From Sesamum alatum (Eukaryota > Streptophyta > Magnoliopsida > Lamiales > Pedaliaceae), in NCBI GenBank assembly GCA_034509735.1, contig JACGWO010000012.1, positions 25,635,188-25,699,187 of the forward strand: DNA of 64,000 nt. The letters are read 5' to 3'. Both the position numbers and the translations under genes were made by a program. The notes below the pieces were generated by a model. It was not told the DNA's origin, ran no database searches, and worked only from the letters and a program-made list of their open reading frames with translations. Positions 38,531-55,470 of this stretch are shown piece after piece. Position 1 is the first letter of the stretch. Each line of letters opens with the position of its first letter.

Positions 38531-39314
38531 TTTTAAATATAAAAAAAAATGAAAATTAATTACTCTTTCATAAACTTATCTGCGCATATTTTAGTTTTTA
38601 CGTTAAAAATCGCATGTTGAAGTATAAACCATATTCGATTAAATTTTGTAGCATAGTATCCTGTAATTTATATGTCATGTAGCACAAATTTAGTTATGAT
38701 ATTTAATCGAGCTGAGTTCCAATATTTTTCTTTTTTTTCTTTAAAAAAAAGACAAAATTAAATTTACGATTTCAAAAACATATTTCAAAAGAGACGAATT
38801 TAAGATAAAATCGAACTCATTATCATCCTTAGACGTCGCATAAGTCACATTAATATATATGACCATATCATAAGGCAACAAAAGAAGACTAAATTGGGAT
38901 TGTATATATCACATTGACTTTATGCATGAATCAATAGCTTATCGACAAAATAATTATATGAATATATTAATTAATTAATATCATTAATATTAATTATTAA
39001 AAGGTTAGCTATGGAGTCATTGTTTAACACGTTTTTGGGTCAATTGAAATTGAAAAAACGCACTAACAACTTATTCATCAATATCGCCTAACTTTGTGAC
39101 TTCACCATAAGAAGAAAAGAGTTTATTTGGGGTAGGGCTATTTGTCAAGTTCATGATAAGCTAGTAAAATGATAATATGATCATATGATTAAGAAATAAA
39201 AGGTTAGGCTATACATATGTCACATTAACATATAAAGATTCCATTTTTGTTTAATAAATGGAAGATGCGATTTTCGAATAAAAGAAATACAACATTTAAT
39301 CATGGTTAATTGTT

Positions 39315-39511
39315 GTCGAGGAGGCCTAGTTTAATTGACGAAGCTGAGACCTTATGATCCTAGAGGTCATGGATACGAACCCCTGCGTGGGCTGATGTTG
39401 CACGTAAATCTTCCTGATTATAAAATTTACATCAACCCACGCAGGGGTTCGAACGCATGACCTTTAGGATTATGGGGCCTCAACTTTGCCAACTAAGTTA
39501 GGTCTCCTCGG
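39315..39511. mobile_element. Two tRNA-derived SINE heads in inverted orientation
   Basis: The plus-strand copy (39316-39398) reads GAGGCCTAGTTTAATTGACG, AAGCTGAGACC, AGAGGTCATGGATACGAACC, CCTGCGTGGGCTGATGT. The minus-strand copy (39511-39430) reads GAGGAGACCTAACTTAGTTG, AAGTTGAGGCCCC, AAGGTCATGCGTTCGAACCC, CTGCGTGGGTTGATGT. Both hold A-box-like and B-box-like blocks. The arms can form an ~80 bp hairpin. Confidence 0.7.
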
Positions 39512-39994
39512 CTCACGCACGAGGTAATTGGTTAACATATTTTTCTCTTTAATTAATGGAAAATAAGCTATGAACTTAATTATGATTGGCCTAACTTGCT
39601 GACTTCACAATAAAATGTTATTTGGGGTAGGCCTATTTGTTATGTTTGTGCTAGCAACCAAATGTTGCACGTAAATCTTCCTGATTTTGTTACGATTTAT
39701 AAATTTTAATTTATTGTAATTGGGTGTATTGCTTGTCTCACTGTCACAATCAATTATGTTATTTGTCAAAATAAATTTTAAACGCTGCGTATTAAAAAAT
39801 AAAGACCTTGATTACTCGATTGGGACTCTATATATAGTTAGAATTTTCAAAACTACATTGTGATTTCTGATATAACATGAAAGGATTGATGTGCTAGAAG
39901 TGCATGCGGCCACAATTCAAATTAAAATTACTTTTGGTGTCTATTTTACAGAAATGGAAGTTTTTAATTAGCTTTCCGTTTTATTTAAATTTTT

Positions 39995-40394
39995 GGGTAA
40001 ATTACAGTAGCATCTTAAAATTTGGTAAAATTATGGATATTCTTTTTTTAAAAAAATTATAAATACCCTCTGAGGTTTGTAACTATCTTACAAATACTTT
40101 ATTTTTATCCGTTTTTATGGTGAACTGACCAAGATACCTTTATGTAAGACTAAATTATTTATTTAATTTTAGAGTTTTCTGAATTTTTTTTGTACTAAAA
40201 TGTGTGGGGAGAGATTTCTTAAGTTTTTTAAGCAGATTTTTCCACAAGTCTTAAAAAAAAGAACAAGGGCAAAATGGATATTTCAAATCGTTTTGTAAGA
40301 ATTACAGACCCAGAGGGGAATTTGTTATTTTTGAAAAAACGAGAGAATATTTATAATTATGCCAGAATTCAGGGGAGGTCATTGTAATTCACTC
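39995..40394. mobile_element. Mutator-type MITE, GGTAAATTACA family
   Basis: The left end GGGTAAATTACAGTAGCATC and right end GGTCATTGTAATTCACTC are inverse. Flanks TAAATTTTT (39986-39994) and TAAATTTTA (40395-40403) match at 8 of 9 positions. Confidence 0.75.
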
Positions 40395-41820
40395 TAAATT
40401 TTATATAAAATTACATATACTAAAATCGATTATTTAGATGAAAAAAAAGCTAATATTAATTTAAGAGAGGGAAGAGATTTTCATTATGTGCCTCCTCCAT
40501 GTAAAGCTAATTATTTTTTAAGTCTAAGCACGTAAATTAATTAATTTATTTATTTATAATAATTCGATGATCATGTGACAAAGTATGTCCATTTTTACTT
40601 GAACTATTATATCATCGTATATTAAGTAACACTTGCATTTAAATATTTAGACTCTTACAGACATTTAATCACCTCATCTAAAATCTTATATTATATAAAA
40701 TTAATGAGTACGAAACCAATACCGAATTCACGAATTATCAGAATATTTATTTTGCGGTAAATAAATTTAAACTTGTAATTATTTTATTAATACTTGACAT
40801 AAGTAATAATTCTCTAAGTTGTACTATTTGTTCTTTTATTCTTCTCTCATTTCTTTTTAAATTGTTTCGCAGTTGTCCAGGCATATTGTCAGATGTCAGA
40901 TTAATACATATAATTACTGAATGTTTAATGTTTTTCAAGTTAATGTACAGTACATGTCTAGATCTCTCCTCTCTGTGTGTGTGAAAAATATGGACCAAAT
41001 AATATTAATGTCACAATATATATGGATAGGTCATTCCTCATTTGACGTGGTATTATTGTCTCTAGCTCATGGTACAAAAATACCTTATAAAAATAAATTT
41101 CATTATTCTAGTTAAATGACAAGAAATTTCAGAGATTATCGACGTAATTAAACAATAATCTAACAAGAGAATAATTAATTAAAATTCATCGGAGTACTAC
41201 TAATGGAGGAAACCTATCATTTCAAGAAAAAGAAAGAAGAGAATCTCTACAAAGAAAGCAAAAGTCAAGACCTACCAAACTAGTAAGACGTGTCAAATTA
41301 CTCTAATGACCTCGACAAACTAATCTTAGCCATGTAATCGGGGTAGGTAAAGGGTAAAATAGTACTTTTCTACTACCTCCCTTAAATAGCACATTTCCTT
41401 ATTAGTATAAATACCCCATCATTTGTTCATAAAAGGGACTTTGGGCTTGTAAGAATTCTGGTATAAACGTGTTGAATTCCACTCACTCAACACAAATTTA
41501 GTTAATCTCACTTATCAGCAACATCAACTACAATTTTGATTCCATCGATCTGTCAATTAGTTCCTTATAAGTACTTGTTCATTATTAGATTACTTTCGTT
41601 GATATGTTCAATATGTAATACTTAAATTTTAAAGTATATATAATTATAAATACTTGTTTTATAGAATTACGTGTTAGACCCAACTCGCCCAATTATAGAA
41701 TTTATGATAAGTAAACGAAATACCCTGAGATGAAATAATATGATTGGAAGAAAAAAATAAGAATGGGCAGGAAAATTGGATAGAAACTTAGACGAGGAGA
41801 GATGACAACGGAGGATAGAT

Positions 41821-41881
41821 AATAGTAATAGTAATAATAATAATCATTATTATTATTGTTATTATTATTATTATTATTATT
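41821..41881. repeat. AAT/ATT microsatellite with hairpin symmetry
   Basis: A run of TAATAG/TAA units turns into ATT/TTA units around ATCATTAT, so the two halves are self-complementary. The open frame read through it is an artefact of the repeat. Confidence 0.9.
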
Positions 41882-42131
41882 TTGAATAATCTTAGACAAC
41901 CTGATGTCTTTTAAGCTGGGGCATTAGCATCTAATTAATGTGATTAGAGGACTAATTAAAGAGCAGGCATATGTTGAATATTGTCCAATATTAATTAAAA
42001 CTTACACGTAAAGCAAACCAATAATTAATAATTATTTCCATACAAACTCTTTAAGATGACAAAATTCGGCAGATTGCTTATATAAATGAAATACTCTGTA
42101 GCATCGATCGGCGATTATAAATGTTTGGGCT

Positions 42132-42373
42132 CAACCAAATTGAGACCCCATGATTTTAGAGGTTATGGGTTTGAACCCCATTAAATACGTGGATGTTATT
42201 TTACTGTATAGTAAGTGTATGTCTTTTTACTGTAATTAGTAGGTGTTGTTTAGATTGTTGATCAAGGTATAATTATTGTAGTTATTTTTGTTCAAATATT
42301 GATATTCGATATAACGGATTGTAATGAATTTGTTTCAATATTTAATAATATTTCATCACTTTCACTTCAAAAA
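42132..42373 (+). mobile_element. tRNA-derived SINE with perfect 15-bp target duplication
   Basis: The direct repeat ATAAATGTTTGGGCT occurs at 42117-42131 and again at 42374-42388. The 242 bp between starts CAACCAAATTGAGACCCC, includes a B box (GGTTTGAACCCC, from about 42168) and ends in an AT-rich tail. The head aligns with the two SINE heads at 39315-39511 (TTGAGACC...GAGGTYATGG...GAACCCC). The A-box end looks truncated compared with those. Confidence 0.75.
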
Positions 42374-42509
42374 ATAAATGTTTGGGCTACATAATTTTAT
42401 ATAGAATAGACGAGAAATTAGTAAACCAAATATAGGTTTAAAAAGAAATTAGAATAAATAAAAGCTACATTTTATTAGTTGGACACAAATGATATCTATA
42501 TCTATACTA

Positions 42510-42779
42510 TCTATACTATATTATTATTGAAAAGGGTCCTTTTGGTGTCTAAATTGATTTGGTCTGCCATTTATTAAAAAAATTTAAATTAATTAATTAT
42601 TTTTAACTTTTCCATGATCTTTGATAACTACCTTCGGTGGTTTTTTCTTCCTCATGCATTTATCTTATTTTAGGTAACTTTTAACTATATAAAAAATAAA
42701 TAATATATCATATAAAAATATTTATATTAAATATTTTTTAAAAATTATGCACATACATAGGATGTGCCAAACTTACTAG
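42510..42779 (+). mobile_element. Helitron-like element 1 (270 bp)
   Basis: The 5' end TCTATACTATATTATTATTG follows an A, as expected for insertion between A and T. The 3' end is ACTTACTAG followed by T, with a hairpin GCACAT-ACATAGG-ATGTGC about ten bases before the CTAG. No Rep/helicase is encoded, so it is non-autonomous. These are the accepted structural marks of Helitrons. Confidence 0.75.
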
Positions 42780-43049
42780 TCTATATATAATTGAAGAGCA
42801 CCTATTTGTGTCTTAATTTTTTTAGTCTGCCATTTTTTTATTTTTAAATTATTTTAACAGTTTTTTTTTTTTTCTCAACCTCAGTTCCCTCTTTCTTTCC
42901 CCACTCTTCTTTCAATAAATTCCCACAACTTCTATTTCTTTTAACTGTTTTTTATTTATTTAACTAAGGCATATATTTTGAAAAAGATATTTATATTATT
43001 TAAATTTAAAATTAATTACATACACATGTGGGTGTGCCACATACACTAG
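42780..43049 (+). mobile_element. Helitron-like element 2 (270 bp), abutting element 1
   Basis: It starts TCTATATATAATTGAAGAGC directly at the 3' end of element 1 and ends CATACACTAG followed by T, with an imperfect CACA-TGTGGG-TGTG hairpin before it. Shared internal blocks (GTGTCTTAATT..., GTCTGCCATTT) place it in the same family as element 1, with clear divergence. Confidence 0.7.
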
Positions 43050-46000
43050 TTATTATTATTTATAAGAACGACAATTTTAAAACAATACTACTATCCGCCC
43101 TAAAAAAATTGAAACATCAAATGTTAATTGAAGGGATAATTTTCATTTACGCTTCCTGATCTATGGCATCTTTTGCGTAATCACATAAACTATCTATGAC
43201 AGCTAAAAGTAAGGGTAGTTTGTGTAATGATATTGATGTTCAGAAGTGTATGTTTAATTTTTCAAAAAAAATTGATGATTTATGTAAATAATGTTGACGT
43301 TTCTGGTAATGACACGAGCAATTTGTTTTCAAACCGCGAGGCCTTGTTTGTTTTCATTTTTTCAAAGGTGATATGCAATTTTATACCATTTCAAATAGTG
43401 AGATCATGTTTGTTTCAACCTTTCTTTATGGATTTGGCCATAAATTCCAAAAAATCAATTCCATCACATCGTTTTATATAAAAATCCATTATAAAACATC
43501 ACATCTTTTCGTATACAAACTATCACAAAACATTTTAAAGGTGCATTACAATTACCTCTCTTGAAATTTGGCATAATTACGAATATTTCCTCATTTTTAA
43601 AAAAAATTACAAATACCCCCTCATTTTTTCAAAAATTACAAATACCCCTTGAAGTCCGTAAGCATATAACAAATAACTCATTTTTATGGGTGAAATGATC
43701 AGAGTTTCTTTATGTAAATTGAATTAATTATTTATTAATTTTTAAAATTTTCTGAATTTTTTTAGATTAATACGCGAGTAAGAGGTTTCTTACGTTTTTT
43801 ACATTAAGGATCAATAAAGCAATTTGCTTCAATTGACTTTCTACATTAAAAAAAAAAATTCAACAACAAAATGGATAATTCCATACATTTCATTAAAAAT
43901 TACAAACTTGATGGGTATTTATAATTTTTAAAAAAATAAAAAAGTAATCCATAATTACGTCAAACTCAAAAACGTCAGTCGTAATTCACCCAACATTTAA
44001 TTCAAACATATAAATTTAAAGTAGCTTTCATGTGAACCCACATAATAATCAATAAAATGAAATACAGCATAGTAATCCATATATAGTATCAAAATGTACA
44101 TTAACTTAAGACAACTAATGTAAATATCCTAAAAAAACCCAAACAACAAATATCTAGGAAAAAAACATCAACGTGACATTTAATCAAAATAAAGTTTTGT
44201 GCTATTCACATTCTAAACAAAAACAAGAAGAAAAGTGTTAAAAAAGGGTTGCAATAAAATGGAGGATTAGGTTAGAGTTGAAGTCCAACTTGACTTCCTT
44301 TTCTTATCTCAAGTGAAATGAAAACGATGTTTGAAAAGCGAAAGCTCGTATTCAATTCGGACACGTCTTATCACAACAACTTCAAACCCAATACACCTAC
44401 TAAAAGATAAGCAAACGCGACTATCCTTATTTTTATATATAAGCAATCACTAGTGCTTATCAATCTGGCACCCACCCCCTCAACTTGCATGTTTTTCAAT
44501 AAATATAAACAGTTGTAAATTTAACTATTTAGTAATGAGATGATAATTTAAGTTGGTGATGTGACTAATTAGCAACTTCTGGCTAAGTACTGAAATGTGG
44601 AGCCTGATTCAATATTATAATTAAGTTCATAAATAATGGATAAAAAATTCTTGATTTATAATAATTTATAGGGGAAAAATACAAACAATCCTTTGTGATA
44701 TTACAATGAGTAAATTATCCCTTTATAAAAAATAAAATAATAATTTACTTTTTTATATTTTTAAAAATAAATTGCATTAAATACTAATTTACAGATACTT
44801 AAAATAAATATTTGTAAGAGTAATTTCAAAGTACACAAATTTTTGTGTTTATTATACATATAATATCAGAATGGACCCTGACCCAACGCTGCACACGCTT
44901 TTGTGTTAGGGATAAATTCGTAATTTCACTATACTGAACATGAATAGTTAATGAGCAACCATATGTTGCATTTTTTTATGAAAACTTAAAACAAAATTTG
45001 AGCCGTCGGAGTATTCTCAAAACCAATATTTAATTCTTAGTTTTTTCTTAATTTTTGCATAAATTTCACAATCTGTAAAATAATTTCCTAATGTTGATAT
45101 GTCACAATCTTAAGTCCGCAATGTAACAATTAGTCGTGTGTATGAAATAGCAACTTTTGTTGGGTAGTGCCGTGGTGGGCGTAAAATATAGTAAGTAATG
45201 ATAATACTCGTGACGCAGAAGCGTTGTTTGTAGTATTGAAGCTGTACATGTTGGAACACACACGACTTTTACTCTTGTCTTTACTCACTTGGCGGTGGCT
45301 GCCAAGACAGTAGGGATTGGATCATTGGAGTAGAGGATTTTCAGGTGGAAATGACTCACCCTTCACAGAGTAATTGACAGAGTATATATTTGGATGGAAT
45401 TGAGCGATTCATATGTATTAATAAAATTTTAAATTTATTAGTATTTTATAAAATATATTTCGAAATGAGATTTGAAGTATTTGAAATTCTTTTTAATATA
45501 AAATTATTTAAATAAATTTAAAGAATTTGTTATTTGTACTTAAATTTTTTATTTTAAATCCATCAATCAAAACACAACATAAAAAGAATTCGTAGACAGT
45601 TTTTTTTTTTAAATACTTTCCTCCGATAAGGACTAAATTAGTAATGACGTCAGTTGGTTCTCTTGGCCATCATGTTAATACTTTGACACACCGATTCTGA
45701 ACTTCCCAACTTATATTACATATACACTTCCTAACTTATCGTATGTTAACATAAATTATTTCTATTTTTTGATAACTACACATACATCCACAAAAAATGT
45801 CAACATCATTTACACAAAGCAACCCCTGCTTTTTAGAAAATTATACCTATACCACCCAAAATTGTCAATATCATTACACAAACTATTCATACTTTTTGAC
45901 TAGCATAAGTGGTTTCTATAATTATGCAAACGATATAAACATTTTGTTTAAACAAACTATAAACTATGGAGTTAAATATAATTATTCCTTAAATTTATGC

Positions 46001-46547
46001 TGCACCCAATACTTTATGCACTAAGTATACAGATGATTGACACGTACGTTTATTTTCATCAAAAAAATAAAATATGTATCAATCATCTAATTGCATTGAA
46101 TGTAGCATTGGCACTCTTTTTTGACTCGATGAAGAACTATAAATAATTATATGTTTTCTATGAAACAAAGTGTAAGTCACAAAATGTCACACCACTAAAA
46201 GATAGGTCAAAATGTTTCCTCCACAACCTTTAGAACAAAAGGTATGACAAAGTTGGCGTCTGTCTACCTAACTCTTTGCCTGCCCACTTGAAACTCTTTA
46301 AAAATTCCTACAGTACGATCATATGCAAAATCTGTTGCGCGCTTATTACTAATCTACTCTGCAACTTTAATAACTTCAAAAATTCCAAATCGTGATGCAC
46401 ATATTAGCCTAAAAAGCGATTTATACACTTCTCTGATCCGTATAGTAGAGTTTTTCATCATTCGATCTTGAAGATTACAATAAAATTTAGTTCAGGGAGT
46501 GGACAAGAACAACTGGATTCCTCCTAAGCTTTCTGGAATACTATAAA

Positions 46548-51634
<5,087 letters not shown>

Positions 51635-51857
51635 CTTTACTGTGCTCACATTAACAAACACAAAGCACGAACTCTGTGTATACTTGTTGATGGGTTTGAA
51701 CTTTGAAGAAGAAAGAAAGACTAAAAAATTGATGTTGAAGAAGCGACTGAGCGTGTGTGAAGGGGCGGATGCGGATCATTACATTACAGCAGCAGTGAAG
51801 GCAGAGAGTGGGACGGGGCGCTCACATGATAACTCGATGATTGGCACGTGAAGAGCC

Positions 51858-51902
51858 AAGAGAGAGAGAGAGAGACAGACACAGAGAGGAAGAGAGAGAG
51901 AA
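51858..51902. repeat. GA-rich simple repeat upstream of BSK
   Basis: Runs of GA interrupted by CA lie in the probable 5' UTR or promoter of the minus-strand BSK gene (CT-rich on the gene strand, a common plant core-promoter feature). Confidence 0.7.
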
Positions 51903-52289
51903 TCTCAGCAGTTGAAGTTGAGAATGCTTTTGTCTGTGTCAAAAACTGTTCCCGTTTTTCATACTGCACCACCTCCACTCCACCTGTGTGAAAAAAGTCT
52001 GTGTGCAAGTTTTTCTATTTTAATTTATTTAATATATATTATGTATAATTTTTTTGAAATAAAACTTAAAACAAAATATTATTTAAAAATGACTGAATAT
52101 GTAAGAGAAATGTTGAATTTTGTGTGGATTACCTATCTTTATCTCAATTCTATCTTAATTTACAATATAAAATAGTTAATAATTTATCAAGATCATTAAA
52201 ATATGTAATTGGAATTTAATTTCTACTATGATTAAAGTGCAAATTTGAAAATGAAGAATGGCAGGTTACATTTGTTAATTTAGTTGGAT

Positions 52290-52420
52290 TGCGAGCTTAA
52301 TCCAGCCCAATGGACTATTTACCATATTTTGTTAAGGCCCGCTTGATAGGCCCAAATTCCCCTCTGGGATGGTTTGGGCTGACATTCAATAAATTTAGCC
52401 TGGCCCATCAACTACAACTT
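52290..52420 (-). promoter_or_regulatory. Site II-rich stretch upstream of BSK
   Basis: AGCCCA/TGGGCT/GGCCCA cores occur near 52305, 52348, 52375 and 52403, about 650-770 bases before the BSK start. Function is inferred from motif identity only. Confidence 0.4.
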
Positions 52421-53562
52421 CAAAATTGTCATGTAGAATTGCTTGCGAGTAATATTATTTAATTATATTATTTTCATTCTTCAAATATATATATATATAT
52501 ATATATATTATTTTCAGTTTCCGATGATTATAGCTTGCTTTTTATTTATACACTATTTAATAAGAATCAATGCCTTAAAATACTAACTTGATTGACACAA
52601 TTCGAATTACTTAAGTTGATGCATATCCAGATCCAATAGCATCACAAGATTGAAAAAATTTTATGAAATTTTTTAATATTATATGTGGAGTAGTACGTAA
52701 GATATTGGTTAATACTCTGATACTTAAATTAATAAATAATTTGAAAAAAAAATATGAAAACTTGAATAAATGTGAAATAATGATAAAATAATTGGTGTAA
52801 TGGGGATTGAGATGATCAAGTGTAGAAAGTGCAACTTGAATATGAGCAAAAAGTGCATAAAAATAGCAGATTGTGCGTATCCTTGCTATTCGGGAGATAA
52901 TAAATTTTTGGTGAATGTAAATTTATGTGTTGACCGACCTTATGCATTTGGCTTTACAATATATTTGATGGCGACATCACTAGTCTTAACTGTATTCGAT
53001 TTTTTCCACAAATAACCAATTTATTTGATTCATATTAGGGTTGATTTATTTTAATAATTATGTTCTAATTATTCATTTTATTTTCCTTCCTTCCTTTCAG
53101 TGTGCCCACATATTCTCGTAGTAGATTAAGACAAAGGGTGTTCGCAAGGCAAAGTACGAGAATAAGTTGATGTGACAACTTTTCACAATTCTATAAATGT
53201 TATTCTCAATATTAAAAATAATTTAATAATTATTACATATCATTTAAAAAAAATAAAAATTATATGACAATCATTAGTACGTTCGATGTTTTTGTATCAT
53301 GATGAATTTAACCGTCTTTAATTGACTCCCTCATCAGTTTTAGAGGATATTCCCACCGAAATAACATTTACACTCCTCAAAATTCACGGCGAACCGTACA
53401 TAAATTAACGGATGGGAATTGCTTGCCAAAATTTCAAACATTTGGGGGGTGATTTGCAAATATTTCATAATTAAGGGGAGGCTGTGCAATTTTCCAGTAA
53501 TACAGAATCTCAATAACAGCTACGAAGTTTTCAATTAAGAAAATGGTACGGCGTTTGTTATA
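52421..53562. other. AT-rich intergenic DNA
   Basis: An (AT)n microsatellite lies at 52483-52508. The short open frame at 52800-53015 has several cysteines but no domain or splice context I can support. No gene is called. Confidence 0.55.
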
Positions 53563-53823
53563 TCTATACTTTATTATTGAGTGGCTATATTTTTTAGGCC
53601 TTATTTAATTTTCGTTTGCAATTTATTTTTAAAATTTTAATTTAATTAATTATTTTTAACTCCTCTATCTATCATAGTTTTTTTTAAATTATTTTTTTAA
53701 CCTTAATATATAATTTTAGGTATTTTTTTATTCTTAAAACAAGAATAATACAATTTCTATAAATATACTATTTTAATTAATTTTTAGAAATTATACACGT
53801 GGATCGGACGTGGATGTTCCTAA
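53563..53823 (+). mobile_element. Helitron-like element 3 (261 bp)
   Basis: The 5' end TCTATACTTTATTATTGAG follows an A. The 3' end is GTTCCTAA followed by T, preceded by the hairpin CACGT-GGATCGG-ACGTG. The 5' terminus is nearly the same as that of the element at 42510. It is non-coding and directly precedes the leader of the next gene. Confidence 0.7.
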
Positions 53824-53849
53824 TGGATTATCTCTAAAGTATTTTGTTT

Positions 53850-53961
53850 TGTTTCCATCTTCTTCTTCTTCTTCTTCATCTTCATCTTCAAGATTCTGTA
53901 TCTGCGCTTGGTGTTATACTCCCGCCCCTCTTTGCAGTCTCTCTCTCTAGGTCATCACAAG
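53850..53961 (+). other. Probable 5' UTR exon of the small plus-strand gene
   Basis: A CTT microsatellite (about 53857-53890) and TCTCTCTCT pyrimidine tracts, typical of plant leaders, run to a donor (CAAG then GTAACC at 53962). The T-rich sequence downstream looks intronic. The leader exon and the exact transcription start are inferred. Confidence 0.45.
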
Positions 53962-55470
53962 GTAACCTTCTATTATTCTCTAAATTTTGTGTTTTATGAA
54001 ATATTTGGATGGCTGTTTGATTGTTCTGTTTGTTCCTTTAATCCCAAATATTATTGGGTTATATGGGTTTGATTTGGATGTAATTAGCTTTTGTTGGTAG
54101 ACAGGATAAATGAGCATGAGGGTTCGTGTGTATTGGGTTTTTGTTTTGTAATTTTCTTGGATTCGGTCTATATGTTCATTTATATTTGATGTGGGATAAT
54201 CTGATTTTGTTTTCTTGAAGATTAGAGGATTCCTGTTGTATTTTTTTTTTTAAATTTTTCTAGGATTATGTATTTTTGGGTCTGTGGTGGTTCATTGGAT
54301 TTTAGAGTTTTGTTGTTTTTCTTGTTTAAATTTGGATTAGTTTTATGTTTTAAGCTTTATCTTACAGCTTTTTAGCCTTTTGATAATATGGACATTGTCT
54401 TTGGAGCTTGTAATAAATGGTTGAGGGAATTTATCTGTTTAATGAATGTAATTTGAATCAGATTTTCTTGATCTTTTTAGTAATATCAGTTAAGGGTTTG
54501 AGAAGATATAAATGTTTATTGGGAAGAAACAGAAGCTTGAATTTGAACTTGCACTAGGCCTAAATTTCTGTGTTTAATGAGTTCAAGATTGTTACAGTTG
54601 TTTTCTAATTCAGAATCTCGTTTGAATGGTTTTGGACAATGTGTTTACTCTGTTAATTGGATGAGATAGTTGTTGCTAGGATGCAGAGTTTCACCAGTTA
54701 TTCGTCTAACAAAATAGCATGGTGGTGCTGTTGTTCTAGTATTGGTTTTTTAGCTGAAGTCTAGTAATATGTGTAATTTTGCTCAGGGCTCAAACATATT
54801 TGAGTTCCTCGAGCATCAACTCAGTCGAGTGATGCGTATCTTTTGCATAGGAAGTTGTGATATGCTTTGTATGCAGAAGAGATTTACCATATAAGTGAAG
54901 TCAGTGAGCAAATGTATTTTAGTTTTATTGATTACTCAAATACCTGCGCAAGGCAAATTTAGACGTATGCTCTATGTTCAAGATATGCTGTTACGCAATA
55001 GAGAACAACGATGTCAAGGCCTAAAAAGGTTAGACATTGTTGGAGCAAATCGACTTCTATACATATTAGTACATTCTAGGCTTTAAGTGGAATTTCTATG
55101 AGGAAGAAGATTGATACATCTGCTGCAACAATGTGATTCGTGAATCGTGAGTTACATCATAGATACAATCAGAACTGATAGTTCTTGGACTAGCAGAGAC
55201 AAGCATTGAGCCCTTAATAGAAACATTAAGAATTGGAAGACCTTCCTACCTCCACAAACGTAGCATTTCTTGTCTCCATGTTTTTGTATGTCAATGGGAT
55301 GTTTCCTGAGTGTCGCAGCTTAGTAGGAATTTGAACCAAGTCAAGGCGAGTGTGCAATGTATAACTTTTGGCACTGTGGATTTGAATTCAATTTTCAAGT
55401 TCTTTACTGTTTTATCATTATGCTTTTAATTTTAAAATTTTGATTTTCTCAGGACTGGGATAATTGTTTT

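Larger units (their letters stand above)
38540..41818. other. AT-rich intergenic DNA with SINE and MITE copies
   Basis: No coding region was recognised. It contains the inverted SINE pair (39315-39511), a direct repeat (39088-39150 and 39590-39645) and a MITE (39995-40394). Confidence 0.6.
41882..46547. other. AT-rich intergenic DNA with SINE, Helitrons and MITE remnants
   Basis: No gene was recognised. The SINE at 42132 and the Helitron pair at 42510 are listed separately. A degenerate GGTAAATTACA-type element occupies about 43540-43990. The part 44000-46500 shows no structure I can name, apart from weak similarity of 45760-45960 to the foldback element in BSK intron 9. Confidence 0.55.

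Noticed and set aside
41702..41899. Open frame with long Asn and Tyr runs.
   Set aside because: It is a translation of the AAT/ATT microsatellite.
52800..53015. 71-codon cysteine-containing open frame.
   Set aside because: No domain, splice context or promoter was recognised; it lies in AT-rich DNA where such frames are expected by chance.
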